From positions 108,977 through 172,976 of IMG/VR virus record IMGVR_UViG_3300025085_000002: a stretch of DNA of 64,000 nucleotides; one strand, 5' to 3'. Numbering within the stretch: position 1 is the stretch's first letter; each line of letters begins with the position of its first letter. A program made the position numbers and the translations under genes. Source of the DNA: a virus. Below the pieces are notes generated by a model. That model was not told where the DNA came from. It searched no databases and saw only the letters and a list, made by a program, of their open reading frames with translations. Below, piece by piece: positions 1 through 7,659 of this stretch.

Positions 1-83
1 AGTATAATGGGTACACCCCATTGAATGATGTTAATGTAGGTGAGGTTGGTTATTACAATCGGTTTTATCATATGAAAAGTTAA
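1..83 (+). CDS. C-terminal end of an upstream gene (partial)
   Basis: Frame 3 is open from the window edge to a TAA at 81-83 and encodes about 26 residues ending in YYNRFYHMKS. The residues look protein-like, but the fragment is too short to identify. It fits the tail of a gene read in the same direction as everything else here. Confidence 0.45.
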   Translation, partial: YNGYTPLNDVNVGEVGYYNRFYHMKS

Positions 84-103
84 CATAAACTTAACATTAA
101 AAG

Positions 104-135
104 TTTGGAGTTGTGAACCTAAATCACTATATTTA
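104..135 (+). promoter_or_regulatory. Bacteroidota-type promoter of the AAA ATPase gene
   Basis: TTTG at 104-107 is followed by exactly 20 bases and then TATATTTA at 128-135. This matches the Bacteroidota -33 TTTG and -7 TAnnTTTG pattern. The predicted transcript start falls between the GTG at 113 and the ATG at 164, which favours the ATG as the true start. Confidence 0.6.
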
Positions 136-163
136 CAGAGTAATAATTGAGAAATATAAAAAT

Positions 164-1429
164 ATGAAGTCACAAAAATCAGTTTTCGGTAAGATTGTAG
201 AAGTAGACAATCAACTAATGTTTCAAGACTCCAATGGAGTTAACTTCCTTATTGAGGAATTAAACGAGAAGGGTTCTTCTCTTTACAAACGTGCCAGAGC
301 GGCCGCCAACAATCCTGCTAAGTGGGGATGGAAGGTTCGTGTCGTTGGTCGATTGTCCGATGGTGAGTTAGGACACACACGTGTTCCATCATCAAAGGTT
401 GAAGATAACCTTGAGCCTGTTGGTAACTTCAACAATCCAAATGGTGGGTTGTTATCATTGGAGTATAAACCAAAATCACAATCAACACCAATTTCAGTTG
501 AGATGTCAGATGATGTCCTCAAGTTTATTCACGAGGAGTCTGAAGGTCTTAAACCTCAGATGTTGTTTATGAATCCTTTGAAGTGGAAACTTCTTATTCG
601 TAACATTATCCGTGGTAAGAATATTATGATGACTGGTCCAGCCGGTTGTGGTAAGACTATGGCTGCTAAGGCTGCTGCCAATTCAATTGAAGGTTACAAC
701 ACCTTTGTAATTAACTTGGGAGCTACCCAAGACCCACGAACCACATTGATTGGGAACACTCAGTTTGAAACCAAGAAAGGTACGGTGTTTAACCCATCAC
801 CATTTGTCAAGGCGATATCCACTCCAAATACCGTGGTTGTTCTTGATGAGTTGACTCGGGCCCATCCTGAGGCTCACAACATTCTAATGACCGTACTTGA
901 CCAAGGTCAACGTTACTTACGTCTCGATGAGGCTGCTGACGCTCCTGTTGTTAAGGTCGCCGATGGTGTTTCGTTCATCGCCTCTGCTAACATTGGTAAT
1001 GAGTACACCGCTACACGTTCTCTTGACCGGGCAATTCTTGACCGATTCATTCCAATTGAAATGGATACTTTGACTCGTGATGAGGAAACTCAACTACTTC
1101 AAATGATGTACCCATCGGTTGATATTGAGATTCTAAATAATGTTGCTGAGGTGACTTCCATGACTCGTAACGAGTTGATGTCTGAGTCTCCAAAGTTATC
1201 TAACGCACTATCTACACGGACCGCAGTTGAGATTGGGTCTCTACTCTACGATGGGTTCTCACTAAGTGAGGCTGCAGAGTTGGCTGTTTATCCAATGTTC
1301 GACCAAAGTGGTGGGGCTGAATCTGAAAGAGTTTATATGAAACAATATGTTCAGAAGTTCTTAGGTGAGATTCCTCAAGATGATAACTTGTTCAATGTTG
1401 AAACCGAAGATATTTCTAATCCGTTTTAA
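164..1429 (+). CDS. MoxR/CbbQ-type AAA+ ATPase
   Basis: This is an ATP-driven remodelling protein of the MoxR/CbbQ (AAA_5) group. Walker A is GPAGCGKT at residues 158-165, Walker B is VVVLDEL around D228-E229, and the arginine-rich segment RSLDRAILDRF begins at residue 285. The N-terminal 130 residues resemble no domain I know. An in-frame GTG at 113 would add 17 residues, but a promoter overlaps that stretch, so ATG 164 is preferred. Cellular MoxR proteins usually work with a VWA-domain partner; none is visible downstream, so the client is unknown. It leads a tight run of early-type genes, with the next start 2 bases after its stop. Confidence 0.85.
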   Translation: MKSQKSVFGKIVEVDNQLMFQDSNGVNFLIEELNEKGSSLYKRARAAANNPAKWGWKVRVVGRLSDGELGHTRVPSSKVEDNLEPVGNFNNPNGGLLSLEYKPKSQSTPISVEMSDDVLKFIHEESEGLKPQMLFMNPLKWKLLIRNIIRGKNIMMTGPAGCGKTMAAKAAANSIEGYNTFVINLGATQDPRTTLIGNTQFETKKGTVFNPSPFVKAISTPNTVVVLDELTRAHPEAHNILMTVLDQGQRYLRLDEAADAPVVKVADGVSFIASANIGNEYTATRSLDRAILDRFIPIEMDTLTRDEETQLLQMMYPSVDIEILNNVAEVTSMTRNELMSESPKLSNALSTRTAVEIGSLLYDGFSLSEAAELAVYPMFDQSGGAESERVYMKQYVQKFLGEIPQDDNLFNVETEDISNPF

Positions 1430-1431
1430 TC

Positions 1432-1845
1432 ATGGGATATAATCCGTTCAGATGGTATACTAAAGGAAAGAAAAAGCGTTTACCCATTAACGCTCACTTG
1501 TTTGACAAGATTAAGAATGGGGACTTCAATTATTCTCACTATTACACGGAAGCGGAGAGTGCTCGTAAAGAGTACTCTTCCATCTTCCAAAAGACAATGG
1601 ATGAGACCGGCGACTACGCTATGGCTAGAACGGCTGCTAAGATGAAAAACGTAAAGGCCTTGAAACTTGACGAAGAAGCGTTTAAGGATGAACAAAAGTT
1701 ATTACGTGATTTGAAGATTGAATTAAGAGAGAAGTTTGGATTTTGTTTGTGGGATGAGATGATGAGTAAAAAAGCAATGGACCTTGAGGAGTTGTATAAT
1801 TACTATTGTCACGAACAAATGAGACGAAATGGTTTGGATGTTTAA
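1432..1845 (+). CDS. Hypothetical protein, 137 aa
   Basis: I do not recognise this protein. It starts 2 bases after the AAA ATPase stop and is probably co-transcribed and possibly translationally coupled with it. It is rich in lysine and glutamate and mostly helical in appearance, with no membrane segment. Its position suggests a helper of the ATPase, but nothing in the sequence proves that. Confidence 0.7.
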   Translation: MGYNPFRWYTKGKKKRLPINAHLFDKIKNGDFNYSHYYTEAESARKEYSSIFQKTMDETGDYAMARTAAKMKNVKALKLDEEAFKDEQKLLRDLKIELREKFGFCLWDEMMSKKAMDLEELYNYYCHEQMRRNGLDV

Positions 1846-1864
1846 TATTTTTTTTGTATATTTG
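1833..1864 (+). promoter_or_regulatory. Bacteroidota-type promoter, probably near-leaderless transcript
   Basis: TTTG at 1833-1836, a 20-base spacer holding a T tract, then a perfect TAnnTTTG (TATATTTG) at 1857-1864. The ATG at 1870 begins 5 bases later, so the transcript would be leaderless or nearly so. This is the best match to the Bacteroidota consensus in the window. Confidence 0.65.
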
Positions 1865-1869
1865 TATAT

Positions 1870-2196
1870 ATGATTTACGACCCTAATAATGAATTAACCG
1901 AAGAAGAGATAACTCAATTGAGTGAAGATGCATTCTTCGAGTATTTAGATACCAAAGCAGAGTATCTTAAAACAAAGACACGACCATTGGGTCAGTATCA
2001 TACTAAGATGTATGCAGCATTAAGTAAAGGTGATAAGTTGACAACTAAGGAGTTGAAGAGAGCAAAAGAAATTGGTCAGTTAGGTGACAATGAAGTTAAC
2101 GAAAAGATTGCTGAGGCCGCTTCTAAATTGGGTGGCGACCCTAAGTATAACAACGTTGATAACGTAAAGACTAATAGGTCAGAGTGGTTTGATTAG
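1870..2196 (+). CDS. Hypothetical protein, 108 aa
   Basis: An unrecognised acidic, helical protein. It is the first gene after a clear host-type promoter and has no SD sequence, which fits early expression in a Bacteroidota host. The next gene starts 1 base after its stop. No motif suggests a function. Confidence 0.7.
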   Translation: MIYDPNNELTEEEITQLSEDAFFEYLDTKAEYLKTKTRPLGQYHTKMYAALSKGDKLTTKELKRAKEIGQLGDNEVNEKIAEAASKLGGDPKYNNVDNVKTNRSEWFD

Positions 2197-2197
2197 T

Positions 2198-2371
2198 ATG
2201 GGATTTAATAAAAAAACATTACCAAGTAAGGAAAAACTTCAGAGTATGGTTTATGACTATGGAACTGAAGAGGTTGTACTTAGATATAAAAACGCAGATA
2301 TGTTAATGGGTAATTCCGATGCTATGGCGTATTTACAAACTATAATAAGAGAGTATGAATTGGGAAGATAA
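2198..2371 (+). CDS. Small hypothetical protein, 57 aa
   Basis: Unrecognised. The ATG at 2198 directly follows the previous stop at 2194-2196; an in-frame TTG at 2189 would overlap the upstream gene and is less likely. The 3' end overlaps the next gene by 17 bases, a compact arrangement typical of phage early operons. Confidence 0.6.
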   Translation: MGFNKKTLPSKEKLQSMVYDYGTEEVVLRYKNADMLMGNSDAMAYLQTIIREYELGR

Positions 2372-2984
2372 AGACGAGTTCGAAGATATGTTTTCCGAAG
2401 TTAGAAAGCAACTATATAAAGATGATTTTTTTCATTTAATGAATATTGAACACATTGAGAAGTTCCTTGAGTATTTAAGAGATGACTTGTCCAATTCCAA
2501 TGACGATGACTTATTGTCCGATGTTCTTATGAAAACTTTTAGGACATATGAAATGTGGGAGACTGATAACGCATTATCTGAATTATCAGACAAGGGGTTG
2601 GTACGGATGGTATTACGTGCGGATGGTAAGTTGGCTTACGAAGCAACTGACGATGGTGTAGAACTCAATGACTATATTCAATCTATGGCAAGTCATATGG
2701 ATTATAGAGAAGATAATCAAACAGACTATATTATGGATTTAAAATATTCACCTGAAATATTTAGAGTAACTGGTGCTGATGATGCATTAAAATTTGTTGA
2801 CCATGGAGATAACTTTGAGTTCATTGTTATCCCCGCTGGAAGACAACACGATGGTGAAGAGTTCGTTGAATTCTATCATACAATTTTCACTCATTATAAT
2901 GATCCTGGCCCTAATGGTCAGTATGAGTTAGTAGACGAGGTTCAGCTCTACGATATGTTAAACAATAATTATAATCAATATTAA
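2355..2984 (+). CDS. Hypothetical acidic protein, possible winged-helix segment
   Basis: A 209-residue, strongly acidic protein that I cannot name. Residues around 75-100 contain LSDKGLVRMVLRADGKLAYEATDDG in two parts, a spacing reminiscent of a winged helix (helix, then a two-stranded wing ending in T-x-x-G). That reading is tentative. It sits in the early-type cluster and overlaps the preceding gene by 17 bases. Confidence 0.65.
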   Translation: MNWEDKDEFEDMFSEVRKQLYKDDFFHLMNIEHIEKFLEYLRDDLSNSNDDDLLSDVLMKTFRTYEMWETDNALSELSDKGLVRMVLRADGKLAYEATDDGVELNDYIQSMASHMDYREDNQTDYIMDLKYSPEIFRVTGADDALKFVDHGDNFEFIVIPAGRQHDGEEFVEFYHTIFTHYNDPGPNGQYELVDEVQLYDMLNNNYNQY

Positions 2985-2997
2985 ATAAAAGTAAATT

Positions 2998-3198
2998 ATG
3001 AGTTATTACATTGCAAAAGTAAAGGTTCATCATGAAGATGACAAAGGAAGAGTTAAAAAAGTAACTGAACAATATTTAGTTCAAGCCATATCTGTAACGG
3101 ATGCTGAAACTAAGGTTGTTGCTGAATTCGAAGGAAGTAATTTAGAGTTCGAGGTAACTGCTGTCGTTGACACTAAAATTATCAGTGTTATACAATGA
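2998..3198 (+). CDS. DUF4494-like protein
   Basis: A 66-residue protein with the pattern YIAKVKVHHED, then KKVTEQYLVQAISVTDAE. It closely follows the DUF4494 signature as I remember it (charged strand, KKVxExYLVxAxSxTEAE), a small family of unknown function found mainly in Bacteroidota and their phages. It overlaps the following gene by 4 bases (ATGA), indicating coupled translation. It is useful mainly as a host marker. Confidence 0.6.
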   Translation: MSYYIAKVKVHHEDDKGRVKKVTEQYLVQAISVTDAETKVVAEFEGSNLEFEVTAVVDTKIISVIQ

Positions 3199-3407
3199 TA
3201 TACTCAGTAGGTGATAATGTAGTAGTAAACGTGAACGGCACTAACCGAGTTGGTGCCGTCACGATTGCTAAAAAGCTTAAAAAGGGGTGGGTCTATTCAG
3301 TACATTTGGAAAATGGAAAGACGCTTGAATCATGTTCGGTTAACAAAGAGTTGACAACGTATCACATAAGTCGTACACTTACAAAGATATTTAATAATGG
3401 TAATTGA
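3195..3407 (+). CDS. Small hypothetical protein, 70 aa
   Basis: Unrecognised. It overlaps the DUF4494-like gene through an ATGA junction. The alternating pattern VGDNVVVNVNGTNRVGAV, then WVYSVHLENGK, looks like a small SH3/Tudor-like beta barrel, but this is only a fold impression. Its end overlaps the next gene by 11 bases. Confidence 0.6.
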   Translation: MIYSVGDNVVVNVNGTNRVGAVTIAKKLKKGWVYSVHLENGKTLESCSVNKELTTYHISRTLTKIFNNGN

Positions 3408-3693
3408 TGTTAAGAAATTTAAATCTTTAAAACGTAAGGTCTTAAAGAAGTACCCATCCGCTAAAACTGAAATGACCACTGATGGTCGTTTTACAATATC
3501 AAATGGAAATGGTGGTTCTATTGGTTTAGAGTTTATGATACCACCACAAGACAGTGTTAGTATGGCGTGGTTTTGGGCAGCAGAGTGTGTTAGGTATAAG
3601 CAAAATATTAATAGAACACACCCCATACGAAGTGCTATGAGTTTTAACGAGAAAAAGTTTAATAGAGTTTCTCGTAGAAATCGCAGAAAGTGA
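3397..3693 (+). CDS. Hypothetical basic protein, 98 aa
   Basis: Unrecognised basic protein with lysine- and arginine-rich ends (SRRNRRK at the C terminus), which could bind nucleic acid. It is the last gene before a TATTTATA box, so it may end the early-type cluster's first transcription unit. Confidence 0.6.
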   Translation: MVIDVKKFKSLKRKVLKKYPSAKTEMTTDGRFTISNGNGGSIGLEFMIPPQDSVSMAWFWAAECVRYKQNINRTHPIRSAMSFNEKKFNRVSRRNRRK

Positions 3694-3714
3694 TTTTATT
3701 AAAGTTGTGAAAAC

Positions 3715-3722
3715 TATTTATA
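3715..3722 (+). promoter_or_regulatory. Putative late promoter box TATTTATA
   Basis: CTATTTATAG lies in a short intergenic gap, 22 bases before the ATG at 3745. It is one of about 13 TAYTTATA boxes in the window, most of them before head and tail genes. T4 late promoters have a comparable single -10 box, TATAAATA. Confidence 0.45.
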
Positions 3723-3744
3723 GTAAATAAACAATTTCTATATA

Positions 3745-4044
3745 ATGAAAAAGCACAACAATAAACAACGTGGGTTTGTAAACCAATCTTATGGAGTTAC
3801 AGAAAGTGAGGTCGTTCGACAGGCCAAAGCTTATGGTAAAAATTATAGTTCAATAGACTTCGCTTTTAATCCTGATTTAACAAAGGAAGATTTTCCTATA
3901 AAAAATCGTATGGAGCTTGGGTCGTTAATAGTGGGTAACCATGAAATTGAATTAACAAAGTCGGAAGCAACGAAGATTATTCAAACATTGGAAACTGCTA
4001 TATCTTCGACTCAACAACGATATCGGTTAGGTATTTTAAACTAA
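3745..4044 (+). CDS. Hypothetical protein, 99 aa
   Basis: Unrecognised. The middle (MELGSLIVGNHEIELTKSEA) resembles a short beta hairpin followed by a helix, as in small phage accessory proteins. A TATTTATA box stands just upstream. No catalytic or membrane motif is visible. Confidence 0.65.
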   Translation: MKKHNNKQRGFVNQSYGVTESEVVRQAKAYGKNYSSIDFAFNPDLTKEDFPIKNRMELGSLIVGNHEIELTKSEATKIIQTLETAISSTQQRYRLGILN

Positions 4045-4053
4045 AATTTAAAA

Positions 4054-4422
4054 GTGGGTGATGATGTAATTTCAAGGATACTAACTTCAACGTTGGATAC
4101 CACTGACCATGGAGATGTTTCTGAATTAGCATTATTTTTAGATGATGGGGTCTCTACAATCTTAACGGAACGTAAAGACCCTTACTTCACCATAGCTAAG
4201 CAAAAGATAAAACAACTCATTACCTTTGCGGACGAATCCCCCTCAGTAGATTACACTAACAAAATGATTAAGAGTCTACTTAGATTGGAGTCTTACATAG
4301 CGGACCAAACAATGGATTTGGTATTTGTTGAAATTTGTTTAGAGTGTGCTAGGGATAAAAATATAATAACACGAGAGGCTTTAATTTTATTAAATGAGAT
4401 ACATAACTCAATTAATAGATAG
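4054..4422 (+). CDS. Hypothetical helical protein, 122 aa, GTG start
   Basis: Unrecognised, predicted mostly helical. The GTG at 4054 is used because no ATG occurs before the conserved-looking core. It follows the previous stop by 9 bases, so it is probably in the same transcript. Confidence 0.55.
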   Translation: MGDDVISRILTSTLDTTDHGDVSELALFLDDGVSTILTERKDPYFTIAKQKIKQLITFADESPSVDYTNKMIKSLLRLESYIADQTMDLVFVEICLECARDKNIITREALILLNEIHNSINR

Positions 4423-4454
4423 TTATAGTAAACGGAAGGGATATTGGTGTTATT

Positions 4455-4814
4455 ATGGAAAATTATTTTGGAGAATGGCATTGGGATGAATCTGAATATA
4501 ACTTCTTTATGTCACTTGGGGTTGTAGCCAAATTAGAATACGTATACGATTACTTTAATATATCGGATGACGTTCTTTTTGAGTTTGAGGTTGACGATGA
4601 ATTTGACATTGACGATGAACATACATCAGCTACGTCTATTGATGTAGTTATTACTGATACACATTTTCTTTTAACGTGTAATGACTATGATATAGCTATG
4701 AAAACAATAAGCACGTTTCAAATGGATGGTTATATATTGACGTTTGATAAGAAAAAAGGTGACACTTATTTCTATAAATGTATAGGAATGTCACAACCAC
4801 TATCGGTAAACTGA
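4455..4814 (+). CDS. Hypothetical acidic protein, 119 aa
   Basis: Unrecognised, with a highly acidic centre (EFEVDDEFDIDDEH). Such acidic small phage proteins sometimes mimic DNA or bind host enzymes, but nothing specific supports that here. It precedes the small heat-shock gene by 80 bases. Confidence 0.6.
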   Translation: MENYFGEWHWDESEYNFFMSLGVVAKLEYVYDYFNISDDVLFEFEVDDEFDIDDEHTSATSIDVVITDTHFLLTCNDYDIAMKTISTFQMDGYILTFDKKKGDTYFYKCIGMSQPLSVN

Positions 4815-4894
4815 CATCGTGTCATGAAATAATCAATTGGTCTACATATTGTTCTATTGTTAATGTATTAATAAATTAATAAAAGGAATATAAT

Positions 4895-5239
4895 ATGACG
4901 TTTAATAGACTAAACACAATGGTCTCCGACTTTATGTTGGGGGAGTGGGGGAATGAAGCAGGCCTTAATTCAAATACTGCTTTTTTAAAAGATGATGTAC
5001 TAACTATGGAATTCGCAGTGCCTGGATTGTCCAATGAAGACATCGATGTTATTGTTGCTGACCGAATGATTGAAATCAAAGCTGAAAAGGAACATCGTAA
5101 ATTGGAAAAGAGATACAAGATACATGATGCGTTTGATATAAATAAAACATCTGCTGTTGCTAAGGATGGGTTACTTATTGTATCAATACCTAAGTATGAG
5201 GACCGTAAGGCTAAATCGATAAAAGTAAAAGTTAAATAG
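4895..5239 (+). CDS. hsp20: Small heat-shock protein, Hsp20/IbpA family
   Basis: An ATP-independent holdase of the alpha-crystallin family, which binds partly unfolded proteins. The 114 residues carry the family landmarks: FAVPGLSNEDIDV near residues 40-52, a central variable loop, and the strand DGLLIVSIPK near 96-105 (the A-x-x-x-D-G-x-L-x-V-x-x-P signature). Hsp20 genes are common in marine T4-like phages, where a role in folding capsid or tail proteins has been suggested. The stop overlaps the next gene's GTG by one base. Confidence 0.85.
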   Translation: MTFNRLNTMVSDFMLGEWGNEAGLNSNTAFLKDDVLTMEFAVPGLSNEDIDVIVADRMIEIKAEKEHRKLEKRYKIHDAFDINKTSAVAKDGLLIVSIPKYEDRKAKSIKVKVK

Positions 5240-5436
5240 TGTATAGATTCTTCAGGTCGCAAAAAGTTACGTTTAATGATAAGTTGTTCATCGTGGTTAA
5301 AAAAATTAAAATTGACCGAAATCCGATAATTGATGTATGGAAGGAACACCTTAACGCTGATACTGTTTTAAAAAGAGATGGATACTATTGGTTTTGTGAG
5401 GAAATTCCTTCAATTGACTTTGAAGAATTAACATAA
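5239..5436 (+). CDS. Small hypothetical protein, 65 aa, GTG start
   Basis: Unrecognised. The GTG at 5239 shares its first base with the Hsp20 stop, an arrangement typical of translational coupling. The protein is lysine- and aromatic-rich. It is followed by a terminator, so Hsp20 and this gene end a transcription unit. Confidence 0.55.
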   Translation: MYRFFRSQKVTFNDKLFIVVKKIKIDRNPIIDVWKEHLNADTVLKRDGYYWFCEEIPSIDFEELT

Positions 5437-5446
5437 ATTTAACATA

Positions 5447-5474
5447 GGGGGCTTGTATAGTCCCCTTTTTTTTT
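5447..5474 (+). terminator. Rho-independent terminator
   Basis: GGGGGC at 5447-5452 pairs with GTCCCC at 5460-5465 (one G-U pair) around a 7-base loop, followed by a run of nine T. The loop and T tract also form part of the promoter for the next gene. Confidence 0.75.
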
Positions 5475-5483
5475 GTACATTTA
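5452..5483 (+). promoter_or_regulatory. Bacteroidota-type promoter of the UV endonuclease gene
   Basis: CTTG at 5452-5455, exactly 20 bases, then TACATTTA at 5476-5483. The -33 element sits in the loop of the terminator and the spacer is its T tract. The ATG at 5503 follows 19 bases after the -7 box and lacks an SD. Confidence 0.55.
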
Positions 5484-5502
5484 CATAGTAAATAAGAAAC
5501 AT

Positions 5503-6432
5503 ATGACAAACCTCGGATATTGCTGTATCAACATGACCCTTCGTAAGGACAAGATTACTACCAATCGTAGTATGATTAAAAAAACATTCCTTAAAGAAGG
5601 TATCAGTAGGTCATCAGACCTTGCATTACAAAATGCTAAAGACCTTGTAGAGATTATCAAATGGAACGAACGTAATGGTTTCAAACTATTCCGTATGTCG
5701 TCTGACTTAGTTCCATGGGCTAGTGAGTTCAAGTTATCAGATATGCCAGACTATACTAAGTTTAGTAATGTACTCAAGGGTGCAGGTACTTTAGCTAAGT
5801 CGTATGGTCAACGTATCACTTCACATCCTGGCCCATTCAATGTATTGGTGTCACCTAATGATAGAGTTGTAGATAACACGATTAGAGACCTTTCAATACA
5901 CGGAGAACACTTTGACCTTATGGGGTTAGAGAGAAGTCATCAGAACCCTATTAACATCCATTGTAATGGTGTCTATGGTGATAAGATGTCTGCTATGAAT
6001 CGTTTCATCACAAACTTCAAGAGATTGCCTGAGTCAGTCCAATCACGATTGGTTGTTGAGAACGATGACAAAGCAAGTATGTACTCAGTCAAAGACCTTA
6101 TGTACCTACACGAACATATTGGTATTCCGATTACGTTTGACTATCACCACCACAAATTCAATACCGGTGGGTTGTCTGAACAAGAAGCACTTGAGTTGGC
6201 TATGTCAACGTGGGGTGACTACAAACCCTTAGTCCATTACTCTGAATCACGTCTATTGGAACAAGAAGGTGTAAAAGCACAAGCACATTCTGATTTTATC
6301 TATTCTGAAATCAATACATATGGTCATTCTTTAGACATTGAGGTCGAGGCTAAGATGAAGGAGTTGACTGTGTTAGATTATCTTTCCAATTTTGGTACAC
6401 ATCCAAAAGGGCATAGTATGGGGAAAGCTTGA
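5503..6432 (+). CDS. uvsE: UV damage endonuclease, UvdE/UvsE family
   Basis: This enzyme nicks DNA 5' to UV photoproducts and other lesions, starting repair without light. The 309-residue protein shows family features in order: LGYCCINMTLR at the N terminus, SHPGPFNVL, an IHCNGVYGDK segment, VVENDDKA with a metal-binding Glu, FDYHHHKF, VHYSES and AQAHSDFI. These supply the His/Glu/Asp ligands of the metal-binding TIM barrel. A TTG at 5473 would add ten residues but lies inside the promoter, so ATG 5503 is chosen. UvsE is known in several marine phages and fits life in sunlit water. Confidence 0.93.
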   Translation: MTNLGYCCINMTLRKDKITTNRSMIKKTFLKEGISRSSDLALQNAKDLVEIIKWNERNGFKLFRMSSDLVPWASEFKLSDMPDYTKFSNVLKGAGTLAKSYGQRITSHPGPFNVLVSPNDRVVDNTIRDLSIHGEHFDLMGLERSHQNPINIHCNGVYGDKMSAMNRFITNFKRLPESVQSRLVVENDDKASMYSVKDLMYLHEHIGIPITFDYHHHKFNTGGLSEQEALELAMSTWGDYKPLVHYSESRLLEQEGVKAQAHSDFIYSEINTYGHSLDIEVEAKMKELTVLDYLSNFGTHPKGHSMGKA

Positions 6433-6456
6433 TTTAATTAATTTATTAATTATTTT

Positions 6457-6478
6457 CCTGATATTTATACCTATCAGG
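6457..6478 (+). other. Inverted repeat enclosing a TATTTATA box
   Basis: CCTGATA (6457-6463) and TATCAGG (6472-6478) form a perfect 7-bp inverted repeat around TATTTATA at 6462-6469. There is no T tract, so it is not a typical terminator. It may be a promoter with a flanking operator or a coincidental palindrome. Confidence 0.4.
6462..6469 (+). promoter_or_regulatory. Putative late promoter box TATTTATA
   Basis: A TATTTATA box about 100 bases before the membrane-protein gene. The implied transcript begins with a leader of roughly 95 bases that can fold (see 6480-6552). Confidence 0.4.
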
Positions 6479-6479
6479 T

Positions 6480-6552
6480 GGTTAACTTGGCTTGAGCTGC
6501 TTAGCGAAAACGTAGTTTAATAATAAGTACAACTCCTGAAGTTAGTAAAACC
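6480..6552 (+). ncRNA. Possible structured leader RNA
   Basis: GGTT-AACTT at 6480-6488 can pair with AAGTT at 6539-6543 and AACC at 6549-6552, leaving a 5-base bulge. The closed stem encloses about 50 bases with further short pairings. It is non-coding, sits between the uvsE stop and the next ATG, and is not a tRNA. The fold is drawn by eye. Confidence 0.3.
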
Positions 6553-6569
6553 AATTTGTGGAAAAATAA

Positions 6570-7601
6570 ATGAAAAAACTTTTTAATAGGAAGAATATGT
6601 TCATACTTCTAATGACTATCAGTACATTAGGGTTAGCTATTTCAGCTGCATATTATTCAGTATTTGGATTGAGTTCACTGTTTGCTGGTGCTAGAACTGA
6701 GGTAATAATAATGGCGGGTTCATTAGAGTTTTCTAAACTTATAATAGCATCATACTTACATAACAATTGGAAGACTGCTGGTTGGATGAAGTGGTATCTT
6801 ACCTTAGCAGTTGGTGTATTAATGGTAATCACCTCAGCAGGTATCTATGGATTCTTAACATCAGCATATCAAAAGACTGCTGACCAATTAGGTGTATTGG
6901 ATAAGCAAGTTCAAGTAATTGATTTAAAGAAGGGAAGATTCCAAGAACAATTGGATTACTTTAATATAGAAAAGAATCAGTTATCGGAATCAATTACGGA
7001 ACTACGTAATGGGCTATCTAATAATGTAGTACAATATCGTGATAAAGAAACTGGTCAGATTATAACAACAACGTCATCATCTCAACGTAGAGCTTTGGAA
7101 CGTCAATTAGCATCAGCAGTTGAATCACGTGATGGTATATCTATAAAAATTGAGGTATTGACCGATTCAATTACATCACTTGATTTAAAAGTATTGGATT
7201 TGGAATCTAATAATGAAGTAGCTGCCGAAGTCGGACCATTGAGATATATGTCCGCAATAACCGGCCGACCTATGAATGTGATTGTGAATTGGTTTACATT
7301 ACTTATAGTATTTGTATTTGACCCACTTGCTATTTCAATGGTAATAGCATTAAACAAGTTAACATCTAAACCTACTGATGTAAAACTACCAATCTCTGAA
7401 GAGGAAGAGTCAGACGAAGTTATCGATGATGTTATTGTGCCAGAACTTACCAAAGTACCAGTTGTACCAAAGACTGAACCAATTGAAAAGGAAGATGTAA
7501 CATTTATCCCAACGGATGATGATGCTAGAAAATTATATGGTGAGAATCGTAAATCCAATTCAAAGACTAAACATATATACAAAAACGCATCTACTAAATA
7601 A
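6570..7601 (+). CDS. Multi-pass membrane protein with coiled coil
   Basis: A 343-residue inner-membrane protein of unknown role. Hydrophobic segments lie near residues 11-38, 42-60 and 70-95; a charged, probably coiled-coil region runs from about 100 to 215; another hydrophobic segment (VNWFTLLIVFVFDPLAISMVIAL) is near 240-262; and an acidic cytoplasmic tail follows. I have seen similar layouts annotated as hypothetical in marine T4-like phages. Its folded leader and TATTTATA box suggest separate regulation. Superinfection exclusion or a membrane scaffold are possible but unsupported. Confidence 0.75.
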   Translation: MKKLFNRKNMFILLMTISTLGLAISAAYYSVFGLSSLFAGARTEVIIMAGSLEFSKLIIASYLHNNWKTAGWMKWYLTLAVGVLMVITSAGIYGFLTSAYQKTADQLGVLDKQVQVIDLKKGRFQEQLDYFNIEKNQLSESITELRNGLSNNVVQYRDKETGQIITTTSSSQRRALERQLASAVESRDGISIKIEVLTDSITSLDLKVLDLESNNEVAAEVGPLRYMSAITGRPMNVIVNWFTLLIVFVFDPLAISMVIALNKLTSKPTDVKLPISEEEESDEVIDDVIVPELTKVPVVPKTEPIEKEDVTFIPTDDDARKLYGENRKSNSKTKHIYKNASTK

Positions 7602-7602
7602 A

Positions 7603-7634
7603 TTTGTGTATGTCAATATTTTTTTGTATATTGT
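7603..7634 (+). promoter_or_regulatory. Bacteroidota-type promoter of the ClpP-like gene
   Basis: TTTG at 7603-7606, exactly 20 bases with a T tract, then TATATTGT at 7627-7634. The ATG at 7660 has no SD. The spacer length and T tract match the other members of this promoter set. Confidence 0.55.
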
Positions 7635-7659
7635 ATATAAATAAACAAGTTATAAACTA

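Noticed and set aside
4876-5349. 157-codon open frame on the minus strand
   Set aside because: It lies across Hsp20 and its neighbour, which have clear family motifs and plus-strand coupling; the minus-strand product has no recognisable features.
6470-6569. tRNA or tmRNA gene in the gap after uvsE
   Set aside because: No TψC-arm consensus, acceptor stem or tag-like reading frame was found.
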